Translations under genes and position numbers: made by a program
From: Pseudomonas baltica
GTDB lineage: Bacteria; Pseudomonadota; Gammaproteobacteria; Pseudomonadales; Pseudomonadaceae
DNA: 64,000 nt
NCBI RefSeq assembly: GCF_014235765.1
Contig: NZ_JACMYH010000003.1
Span: 186,001-250,000 of the forward strand
Direction of reading: 5' to 3'
Notes under the pieces: model-generated
Database searches by the model: none
What the model was told of the DNA's origin: nothing
What the model saw: the letters and a program-made list of their open reading frames with translations, nothing else
Shown: positions 57,495 through 64,000 of the stretch, one piece after another
How the letters are laid out: every line of letters starts with the position of its first letter
How positions within the stretch are numbered: the first letter of the stretch is position 1

Positions 57495-57601
57495 TGCACC
57501 CTTGTTGTGCGCTTGCCCGCGCTGCCTGCTCAAACCACTGCACAAAAGCCGCGCAGGGTGGCCAAATCTCGCGGTTTGCACGACATGGCAAGCTTTCTGC
57601 T
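57495..57601 (+). promoter_or_regulatory. Sigma-54 promoter and two NtrC sites for glnK-amtB
   Basis: The -24/-12 element TGGCAAGCTTTCTGCT starts at 57586, with GG and GC exactly ten bases apart. Two NtrC-like sites lie upstream: TGCACCCTTGTTGTGCG (57495-57511) and TGCACAAAAGCCGCGCA (57539-57555), each TGCAC-N7-GYGCN. This is the standard layout for nitrogen-starvation control. The 413-base gap between ubiK and glnK holds these sites plus a ~195-base leader in which I see no gene. Confidence 0.8.
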
Positions 57602-57640
57602 TAGAGCCAAGAGACCCAGGCACTGATGGACTCGTCGTGA

Positions 57641-58144
<504 letters not shown>

Positions 58145-58184
58145 AAAAAAGCCGACACAACCCAACGCCCCAGGAGTAAACAAT

Positions 58185-59519
58185 ATGACTCTGCGTCAAT
58201 TCGCAGGGCTAGGAGCCCTGTTGTCCCTCGCAATGCCAGGCCTTGCCCTGGCGGACGAGGCGGCAGCCCCCGTTCTCAACTCCGGCGATACCGCCTGGAT
58301 GCTGACCGCGACCGCCCTCGTGCTGTTCATGACCATTCCTGGCCTGGCGTTGTTCTACGGCGGCATGGTGCGCTCCAAGAACGTGCTCTCGGTGATGATG
58401 CAGTGTTTCGCCATTACTGGCCTGATCAGCATCCTGTGGATGGTCTACGGCTATAGCCTGGCCTTCGACACCACCGGCATGGAGCAGGGCGTCGTCAACT
58501 TCAATTCCTTCGTCGGCGGGCTGTCCAAGGCTTTCCTCAGCGGCGTGACGCCGAGCAGCGTCACCGGCCCGGCGGCACTGTTCCCTGAGGCAGTGTTCAT
58601 CACCTTCCAGATGACCTTCGCCATCATCACCCCGGCGCTGATCGTCGGCGCCTTCGCCGAGCGCATGAAGTTCTCCGCGATGCTGATCTTCATGGCCATC
58701 TGGTTCACCCTGGTCTATGCACCCATCGCGCACATGGTCTGGTCCGGCAACGGCGGCCTGATGTGGGACTGGGGCGTGCTGGACTTCGCGGGCGGCACCG
58801 TGGTGCATATCAACGCCGGTGTTGCCGGTCTGGTTGCGTGCATCGTGCTGGGCAAGCGCAAGGGCTACCCGACCACCCCGATGGCGCCGCACAACCTGGG
58901 CTACACCCTGATCGGCGCGGCCATGCTGTGGATCGGCTGGTTCGGCTTCAACGCCGGTTCGGCTGCAGCGGCGAACGGCACTGCCGGCATGGCAATGCTG
59001 GTCACCCAGATCGCCACCGCCGCTGCGGCGCTGGGCTGGATGTTCGCCGAGTGGCTGACCCACGGCAAGCCAAGCGCACTGGGCATCGCTTCGGGCGTGG
59101 TCGCTGGCCTGGTGGCCATCACCCCGGCGGCCGGTACTGTCGGTCCGATGGGCGCACTGGCAATCGGCCTGGTGGCCGGTGTCATCTGCTTCCTCTGCGC
59201 CACTACGCTCAAGCGCAAGATGGGCTACGACGACTCCCTGGACGCCTTTGGCGTACACGGCATCGGCGGCATCGTCGGCGCGATTCTGACCGGCGTGTTC
59301 GCAGCGCCCGCGCTGGGTGGTTTCGGCACCGTCGAAGACATCGGCGCGCAGGTCTGGATCCAGCTCAAGGGCGTCGGCTTCACCGTGGTCTACACCGGTA
59401 TCGTGACCTACGTCATTCTCAAGGTGCTGGATGCGGTGATGGGTCTGCGAGTCAACGAAGAAGAAGAGGCCGTGGGCCTTGACCTCGCGCAGCACAACGA
59501 GCGCGGCTACAACTTGTAA
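58185..59519 (+). CDS. amtB: Ammonium transporter AmtB
   Basis: Inner-membrane ammonium channel of 444 residues with a cleavable signal peptide (LGALLSLAMPGLALA) and eleven expected membrane helices. The pore histidine pair is visible: GGTVVHINAGVAGLV and DAFGVHGIGGIVG. Other landmarks are LFYGGMVRSKNVLSVMMQ and MLWIGWFGFNAGSA. It moves ammonium when nitrogen is scarce and is gated by GlnK, encoded just upstream. AGGAG precedes the ATG at 58185. A strong terminator follows. Confidence 0.97.
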   Translation: MTLRQFAGLGALLSLAMPGLALADEAAAPVLNSGDTAWMLTATALVLFMTIPGLALFYGGMVRSKNVLSVMMQCFAITGLISILWMVYGYSLAFDTTGMEQGVVNFNSFVGGLSKAFLSGVTPSSVTGPAALFPEAVFITFQMTFAIITPALIVGAFAERMKFSAMLIFMAIWFTLVYAPIAHMVWSGNGGLMWDWGVLDFAGGTVVHINAGVAGLVACIVLGKRKGYPTTPMAPHNLGYTLIGAAMLWIGWFGFNAGSAAAANGTAGMAMLVTQIATAAAALGWMFAEWLTHGKPSALGIASGVVAGLVAITPAAGTVGPMGALAIGLVAGVICFLCATTLKRKMGYDDSLDAFGVHGIGGIVGAILTGVFAAPALGGFGTVEDIGAQVWIQLKGVGFTVVYTGIVTYVILKVLDAVMGLRVNEEEEAVGLDLAQHNERGYNL

Positions 59520-59527
59520 CCGTTCGG

Positions 59528-59559
59528 AAAAAAATGCCCGGCTTGCCGGGCATTTTTTT
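59528..59559. terminator. Intrinsic terminator after amtB
   Basis: A 15-base arm pair AAAAAAATGCCCGGC and GCCGGGCATTTTTTT with a tiny loop, beginning eight bases after the amtB stop. The A- and T-runs make it symmetric. Confidence 0.92.
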
Positions 59560-59690
59560 GCCTGCGATTTGTCATCTGCTTCAGGTCCGGCGGGTTTGCC
59601 GCCGGGGCTGTCGGCTGCCGTAGCGATCGCGCGCGGCGGCTCAGTGCAAAACAGTCGCGAACAGGCTCTTTGCTTTTTCCCAGAGCGCGC

Positions 59691-59696
59691 TAGAAT
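59691..59696 (+). promoter_or_regulatory. Possible -10 element for yjbQ
   Basis: TAGAAT lies 25 bases before the yjbQ start. The nearest -35-like TTGCTT (59670-59675) is only 15 bases away, shorter than the ideal 17, so the call is tentative. Confidence 0.35.
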
Positions 59697-59720
59697 GCGC
59701 CCCGAACGGACGAGAACGGT

Positions 59721-60146
59721 ATGTGGCAGCAAACCCTCATCACCTTGCGAGCCAGGCCTCGCGGGTTTCACCTGGTGACTGACGAGTTGCTCGCACAACT
59801 GCCGCGCCTGCGCGAATGCCGCGTGGGCCTGCTGCATTTGTGGCTGCAACACACTTCGGCGTCGTTGACCGTCAACGAAAACGCCGATCCGGCCGTTCGC
59901 CGGGACTTCGAGCGTTTCTTCAACCGCCTCGTGCCACAGGGTGCAGACGGTTTCGAGCACAACGACGAAGGGCCCGACGACCTGCCAGCGCACTTCAAGG
60001 CCAGCTTGCTGGGCTGCCAGGTGACCGTTCCGGTGACCTCGGGAAGGCTGGCGACAGGTACCTGGCAAGGTATTTATTTGGGCGAGCATCGCGATCATGG
60101 CGGCGCGCGTCGGGTCCTTGCCACGCTGTATGGCGAGGACGCTTGA
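59721..60146 (+). CDS. yjbQ: YjbQ family thiamine phosphate synthase-like protein
   Basis: Protein of 141 residues of the UPF0047/YjbQ family. Landmarks: [20 protein letters not shown] with the conserved histidine, [20 protein letters not shown], and [20 protein letters not shown]. coli YjbQ has weak thiamine phosphate synthase activity when overproduced; the real role is uncertain. It stands between amtB and sutA on the same strand with its own probable promoter. Length and motifs are normal. Confidence 0.9.
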   Translation: MWQQTLITLRARPRGFHLVTDELLAQLPRLRECRVGLLHLWLQHTSASLTVNENADPAVRRDFERFFNRLVPQGADGFEHNDEGPDDLPAHFKASLLGCQVTVPVTSGRLATGTWQGIYLGEHRDHGGARRVLATLYGEDA

Positions 60147-60245
60147 CCGCTGGTTACCAGTGGATGTGAATTTTTTCCGGCAACCGTCGACATAAGGTAA
60201 AGCTGGGCTATAAATAATCTGCTTTCGCAAGTCATGAGGTAGAAC

Positions 60246-60569
60246 ATGAGCGACGATGATCTGGAAAACGACGACCTCGAAGTAGGCGAAGAAGACGAGG
60301 CCGAAGAAACCCTCGAGGCGGCTGCCGAAGACGTTGCGGAGGACGACGGTGGCGACACACCCGTGCCCGCTGCCAAGGGCAAGGCCAAGGCGGCGGTGTC
60401 GGTGGATGAACTGCCGAGTATCGAAGCCAAGAACAAAGAGCGCGATGCGCTGGCTCGGGCGATGGAAGAGTTCCTGTCGCGCGGCGGCAAGGTGCAGGAA
60501 GTCGAGCCCAACGTGGTGGCCGATCCACCCAAGAAGCCCGACAACAAGTACGGCAGCCGCCCTATCTGA
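60246..60569 (+). CDS. sutA: RNA polymerase-binding regulator SutA
   Basis: Protein of 107 residues. The first ~40 are strongly acidic (DDDLENDDLEVGEEDEAEE) and probably disordered. A central helix (VDELPSIEAKNKERDALARAMEEFLSRG) and a short C-terminal tail (PKKPDNKYGSRPI) follow, matching SutA, the P. aeruginosa factor that binds RNA polymerase and boosts housekeeping transcription during slow growth. GAGGT precedes the ATG. A terminator follows within 30 bases, so it is probably a single-gene unit. Confidence 0.88.
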   Translation: MSDDDLENDDLEVGEEDEAEETLEAAAEDVAEDDGGDTPVPAAKGKAKAAVSVDELPSIEAKNKERDALARAMEEFLSRGGKVQEVEPNVVADPPKKPDNKYGSRPI

Positions 60570-60594
60570 AGGCTCGTCGCTCGAAGCAACATAG

Positions 60595-60624
60595 AAAAAG
60601 CCCGCGGTCGCTGCGGGCTTTTTT
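60595..60624. terminator. Intrinsic terminator after sutA
   Basis: AAAAAGCCCGC paired with GCGGGCTTTTTT across a seven-base loop, starting 25 bases after the sutA stop. Symmetric A- and T-runs also suit transcripts coming from the right. Confidence 0.9.
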
Positions 60625-60650
60625 GTGGGTGCGGGGTAGACACTGACGGC

Positions 60651-60692
60651 CTCTTCGCGGGCAGAGAACTCGCCGCTCGCCCGCTCCCACAG
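60651..60692. repeat. Degenerate REP element near the yigB end
   Basis: CTTCGCGGGCAGAG and GCCCGCTCCCACAG are the two halves of the same REP type seen at 52.5 kb, here spread apart by about 12 extra bases. It ends at the yigB stop codon. Confidence 0.55.
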
Positions 60693-61388
60693 CTAGCCCA
60701 GTTGCAGCAGCAGTGCAGGCAACTGTGCCAGGCTGGCGACCTCGGCGTCGGGTTTGCCTTCGGCGGCCCATGGCTTGCCTTGCGGGTTGTACCAGATGGC
60801 CTTCATGCCCGCCTTCTGCGCGCCGGCGATGTCATCGCCCGGGTGATCGCCGATGTGCACCGATTCGTGGGCGCCCGCATCGCCCAGGCGCATGGCTTCC
60901 AGAAAGGGCCGCGAATCCGGCTTGCCCACGCCCAGGTCTTCGGCGCATAGCGCAAAGGTGAAGAAATCAGCGATGCCCAGTCGACGCACATCGGCGTTGC
61001 CGTTGGTAACCACGCCCAGGGTATAACGCTGGCAAAGGATCTCCAGGGCTGGCTGGGCCTCGGGAAAGATGTCCACCTGATGCCGAGCGTGCAGGAATAC
61101 CTCGAAGGCCTTGTCGGCCAGCGAGGCCGCTTCATCCTCGGCATAGCCAGCGTCTTGCATGGCGTGCCGCAGCACACGACGGCGCAGCGCGCTGATGCGG
61201 TGCTTGAGCGAAGGGTCGGCGTCGACCAGGCGCTGGCGGATCTGGAACAGGTGCTCGACCGGCACTGGGCCCAGTGCCGGCGCCTGGTCGGCCAGCCAGT
61301 CGCGCAGGATGGCTTCGGCGCTGACGATGACCGGGGCGGTATCCCACAGGGTGTCGTCGAGGTCGAAAGTGATCAGCTTGATGCTCAT
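60693..61388 (-). CDS. yigB: HAD-family phosphatase YigB
   Basis: Haloacid dehalogenase-type phosphatase of 231 residues. The catalytic aspartates are in [10 protein letters not shown], the second motif in LGVVTNGN, the lysine in [10 protein letters not shown] and the acidic motif in [11 protein letters not shown]. The gene order with xerC and a DUF484 gene equals the E. coli dapF-yigA-xerC-yigB operon, where YigB dephosphorylates FMN. It overlaps xerC by four bases. Substrate identity rests on this synteny. Confidence 0.88.
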   Translation of the reverse strand: MSIKLITFDLDDTLWDTAPVIVSAEAILRDWLADQAPALGPVPVEHLFQIRQRLVDADPSLKHRISALRRRVLRHAMQDAGYAEDEAASLADKAFEVFLHARHQVDIFPEAQPALEILCQRYTLGVVTNGNADVRRLGIADFFTFALCAEDLGVGKPDSRPFLEAMRLGDAGAHESVHIGDHPGDDIAGAQKAGMKAIWYNPQGKPWAAEGKPDAEVASLAQLPALLLQLG

Positions 61389-62281
61389 GAGTCGCCGCCT
61401 TTGCGTTTTGCCCGTGGGTGGGCACTGTCGTAGACACTGGCCAGGTGCTGGAAGTCCAGGTGGGTATAGATCTGCGTGGTAGCGATGTCGGCGTGGCCAA
61501 GCATCTCCTGCACGGCACGCAGGTCGTGGGACGACTCGAGCAGGTGGCTGGCAAACGAATGACGCAGCATGTGCGGATGCAGGTTCTGCCCCAGCTCACG
61601 CTCGCCGGCGGCCTTGACCCGTACCTGGATGGCACGCGGCCCGAGCCTGCGGCCCTGCTGGCTGACGAACACGGCATCGTCGACGGGGTTGCTCATCGAG
61701 CGCAGCGCCAGCCACTGCTCCAGCGCCGCGCGCGCCTTGCGACCCACGGGCAGCACACGGGTCTTGCTGCCCTTGCCATGCACCTGCACCAGGCCGTCGG
61801 CGAGGTCGAGCTGCCCGAGGTCGAGGCTGGTCAGCTCCGACAAGCGCAGACCCGAAGAATAGAACAGCTCGAGAATGGCCTGGTCGCGATGGGCCAGGAA
61901 GTCGTCTTCCACCGCACCTTCGAGCAGCTGCAGGGCGCGATCGGTGTCCAGCGTCTTGGGCAGGCGACGCTCGCCCTTGGGCGGCGCCAGGCCATTGGCC
62001 GGGTCGTGGCTGCAGAGGCCTTCGCGATTGAGGTAGCGATACAGGCCACGCACGGCCGAAAGCAGGCGCGCCAGACTGCGCGACGACTGCCCTTGCTGAT
62101 GCTGGCGAGCGATCAGACGCCGCAGCAGCTGGATGTCCAGTGCCTGCCAGGTCGCCAGGCCTTCCTTCTCGCAGAATTCGACGACCTTGGTCAGGTCGCG
62201 CCGGTAGGCATCCAGGGTATGCACCGACACCTGGCGCTCACTGCGCAGGTGCGTGCAGTAGGCATCCAGTTGTTCGCGCAC
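61385..62281 (-). CDS. xerC: Tyrosine recombinase XerC
   Basis: Recombinase of 298 residues that, with XerD, resolves chromosome dimers at dif. The catalytic set is visible: arginine in [28 protein letters not shown], the [12 protein letters not shown] histidine and the nucleophile tyrosine in TQIYTHLDF. The N-terminal SAM-like DNA-binding part reads [14 protein letters not shown]. The start is GTG at 62281, one base after the DUF484 stop; longer reading to 62575 runs through that gene. Co-transcribed with dapF and yigB. Confidence 0.96.
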   Translation of the reverse strand: MREQLDAYCTHLRSERQVSVHTLDAYRRDLTKVVEFCEKEGLATWQALDIQLLRRLIARQHQQGQSSRSLARLLSAVRGLYRYLNREGLCSHDPANGLAPPKGERRLPKTLDTDRALQLLEGAVEDDFLAHRDQAILELFYSSGLRLSELTSLDLGQLDLADGLVQVHGKGSKTRVLPVGRKARAALEQWLALRSMSNPVDDAVFVSQQGRRLGPRAIQVRVKAAGERELGQNLHPHMLRHSFASHLLESSHDLRAVQEMLGHADIATTQIYTHLDFQHLASVYDSAHPRAKRKGGDS

Positions 62282-62282
62282 C

Positions 62283-62990
62283 TCAACGTACCGAGCGCAG
62301 CGCGCCGGTGTAGCGTGGCAATACCCGGCTGAGCACTTCGCCGATATGGCTGAGGAACAGCGTGCCCACCGAACTCTTGTAGTGCGCAGGGTCGCGGCTG
62401 CCGATGGCCAGTACGCCGTGCAGGCCTTGATGCAGCAATGGCACCAGCGCGGTCGAGCCGACCTGCGGGGCCTGGTCGCTGCCGAACAGGAACGCCAGTT
62501 CGTGTTCGCGCAAGGCACCACTGAGCGACTTGCCCTCCGACAACAGCCCACCGATGGCCTGCTGCGCTTCACCACTCGTCACGCTGCGGCCTACCGGGGC
62601 GGGAATGTCGTTGAACAGGATCAGGCTGACGAAGGGCACCTGGAAGTCTTCGCGCAGGCTGTCTTCGACGCTGATCACCAGCTCGTCCAGGGACGCGGCA
62701 TCGAGCATGGCCAGAATCAGGCGGCGAGTCTTCTCGAACAGGCGATCGTTGTCGCGCGCGACCTCCATCAGGTGCGAAAGGCGCTGGCGCATCTCGCCGT
62801 TGCGGTCACGCAGCAGAGTCATCTGCCGTTCCACCAGCGACACCGTGTCGCCGCGCTGGTGGGGCAGGCGCAGCTGAGTCAGCAATTCCTCATGCTGCTC
62901 GAAGAACGCCGGGTTGGCGGCAAGAAAGTCGGCCACGGCCGAAGCCTCCAGGACCTCCGCAGGCGCGGGTACTTGAGGCTGGTCGGTCAT
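62283..62990 (-). CDS. DUF484 family protein (GAF-like)
   Basis: Protein of 235 residues, equivalent to YigA of E. coli. An N-terminal helix ([22 protein letters not shown]) is followed by a coiled coil and a GAF-like domain ([36 protein letters not shown]). No enzyme motif is seen and the function is unknown. It stands 13 bases after dapF and ends one base before xerC starts, so its level is tied to both. Confidence 0.9.
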   Translation of the reverse strand: MTDQPQVPAPAEVLEASAVADFLAANPAFFEQHEELLTQLRLPHQRGDTVSLVERQMTLLRDRNGEMRQRLSHLMEVARDNDRLFEKTRRLILAMLDAASLDELVISVEDSLREDFQVPFVSLILFNDIPAPVGRSVTSGEAQQAIGGLLSEGKSLSGALREHELAFLFGSDQAPQVGSTALVPLLHQGLHGVLAIGSRDPAHYKSSVGTLFLSHIGEVLSRVLPRYTGALRSVR

Positions 62991-63003
62991 TGGCTGTACT
63001 CGG

Positions 63004-63834
63004 TCATAAACGCACTTGTCCTTCGAAGACCCGAACCGCAGGGCCGGTCATGATCACCGAATGGCCTGGCCCGGCCCATTCGATGGACAGGCGGCCGCCC
63101 GGCAGGTCGAGCAGCAGTGGCGAATCCATCCAGCCCTGGCTGATGGCTGCGACTGCGGCAGCACAGGCGCCGGTGCCACAGGCCTGGGTCTCGCCGGCGC
63201 CACGCTCCCAGACACGCAACTGCGCGCGGGTGCGATCGACTACGTGCAGAAAGCCCACGTTCACCCGTGCCGGAAAGCGCGGATGGTGTTCGATCTTCGG
63301 CCCCAGTGCGTGCACCGGCGCATTGTTGATGTCGTCGACACGCAGCACTGCGTGGGGGTTGCCCATGGACAGGGCGGCGATCTCGACGCTCTGGCCATCG
63401 ACGGACAGCTCGTAGCTGCGCGCCTGGGAGTCGGCCTGGAACGGGATGTCGGCCGGCACCAGGCGCGGCGGGCCCATGTCGACGCTGATCTGACCATCGC
63501 TGCGCACGTCCAGGGTGATGATGCCGCCCTTGGTTTCGACGCGAATGGTCTTCTTGGCCGTGAGACGCTTGTCCAGCACGAAGCGGGCGAAGCAGCGCGC
63601 GCCGTTGCCGCATTGCTCCACCTCCGAACCGTCGGAATTGAAGATGCGATAGCGGAAGTCGACATCTGGATTGTTCGGCGCTTCGACCAGCAGCAATTGA
63701 TCGAAGCCGATGCCGGTGTGGCGATCGCCCCACTGCTTGGCATGCTTGGGCAGGATATGGGCATGTTGGCTGACCAGGTCCAGCACCATGAAGTCGTTGC
63801 CCAGGCCATGCATCTTGGTAAAACGCAGTAGCAT
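63004..63834 (-). CDS. dapF: Diaminopimelate epimerase
   Basis: Cofactor-free racemase of 276 residues that converts LL- to meso-diaminopimelate for peptidoglycan and lysine. Both catalytic cysteines are visible: [14 protein letters not shown] and [12 protein letters not shown]. The N-terminal [20 protein letters not shown] is the standard start. It begins four bases after the lysA stop. The pair lysA-dapF makes the last two steps of the lysine branch adjacent. Confidence 0.97.
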   Translation of the reverse strand: MLLRFTKMHGLGNDFMVLDLVSQHAHILPKHAKQWGDRHTGIGFDQLLLVEAPNNPDVDFRYRIFNSDGSEVEQCGNGARCFARFVLDKRLTAKKTIRVETKGGIITLDVRSDGQISVDMGPPRLVPADIPFQADSQARSYELSVDGQSVEIAALSMGNPHAVLRVDDINNAPVHALGPKIEHHPRFPARVNVGFLHVVDRTRAQLRVWERGAGETQACGTGACAAAVAAISQGWMDSPLLLDLPGGRLSIEWAGPGHSVIMTGPAVRVFEGQVRL

Positions 63835-63838
63835 GGGA

Positions 63839-64000
63839 TTACTCCGGCAACAGGCTTTCGCCGGCGAAAAGCTCGGCCACGGTTTCGCGGCGGCGTACTT
63901 CGAATGCCTGGTCACCATCGACCAGCACCTCGGCACAGCGGCCGCGCGTGTTGTAGTTCGAGCTCATGACGAAACCGTAGGCGCCGGCCGAATGCACGGC
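63839..64000 (-). CDS. lysA: Diaminopimelate decarboxylase LysA (C-terminal part only)
   Basis: Only the last 53 residues are in the window. They read [20 protein letters not shown], then [19 protein letters not shown] and end [10 protein letters not shown], which is the conserved C-terminus of LysA, including the [12 protein letters not shown] segment near the PLP site. LysA decarboxylates meso-diaminopimelate to lysine. The gene continues past the right edge and is followed on the same strand by dapF. Confidence 0.93.
   Translation of the reverse strand, partial: AVHSAGAYGFVMSSNYNTRGRCAEVLVDGDQAFEVRRRETVAELFAGESLLPE

Noticed and set aside
58209..60230. A 673-codon minus-strand frame over amtB and yjbQ
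   Set aside because: It crosses the amtB terminator and is antisense to two clear genes. Histidine- and glutamine-rich text without domains.

Overview
The window is a 64 kb piece of a high-GC Pseudomonas chromosome. The gene content and order (crc between rph and pyrE, the oxyR-recG pair, dadR/dadA/dadX/pauR, hglS-lysR-amaB-amaA, glnK-amtB, sutA, lysA-dapF-DUF484-xerC-yigB) match, from memory, the part of fluorescent pseudomonad genomes near the origin, and look closest to the P. putida group. The species cannot be fixed from the sequence alone. Almost all of the DNA is core housekeeping. I saw no prophage, insertion sequence, CRISPR array, rRNA or convincing tRNA, and both window edges cut genes (ubiC on the left, lysA on the right).

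Layout. 1-3.1 kb: end of ubiC, rubredoxin, an HU protein (hupN), an SCP2-like protein and a deacylase-like/HDOD protein. 3.2-8.5 kb (minus strand): exbB-exbD-tonB energy transduction, then oxyR-recG. 8.6-15.7 kb: an SDR protein, a lipoprotein, the minus-strand run yicC, gmk, rpoZ, spoT, ridA, and rph. 15.9-23.7 kb: crc, pyrE, a DUF4124 protein, a large REP-derived repeat array, then coaBC-dut-algC-argB. 23.8-29 kb: radC, a peptide-binding protein, rpmB-rpmG, a cupin and kauB. 29-40 kb: phospholipase D-like protein, MocR regulator, DUF1127 protein, pauB4-like oxidase, YkgJ protein, dadR, dadA, dadX, pauR and a CoA-transferase. 40-48.4 kb: xpt, rep, a GGDEF/EAL protein, a MATE exporter and a chemoreceptor. 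48.4-53.9 kb: the lysine/pipecolate catabolic genes hglS, lysR, amaB, amaA. 54.4-60.6 kb: comM, a LysR regulator, ubiK, glnK-amtB, yjbQ, sutA. 60.7-64 kb: the minus-strand operon lysA-dapF-DUF484-xerC-yigB.

Two themes link many genes. The first is amine and amino-acid catabolism: kauB, pauB4 and pauR for polyamines, dadR/A/X for alanine, hglS/amaB/amaA for lysine, and the nitrogen sensor pair glnK-amtB under a recognisable sigma-54/NtrC promoter. Crc, the global catabolite repression protein that controls such pathways, is encoded in the same window. The second is growth and stress control: spoT, rpoZ, oxyR, sutA and a likely c-di-GMP phosphodiesterase.

I did not find an undescribed multi-gene system. 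The most unusual structure is in non-coding DNA: three tandem arrays with periods of 41, 44 and 34 bp built from or around REP palindromes (one of them a ten-copy minisatellite bracketed by REPs), a 12-bp inverted repeat overlapping the oxyR start codon, a structured leader before rpmB, and a possible internal start that would make a soluble AlgC from a membrane-anchored gene. All calls come from reading the sequence and recalled family knowledge; no database search was run.
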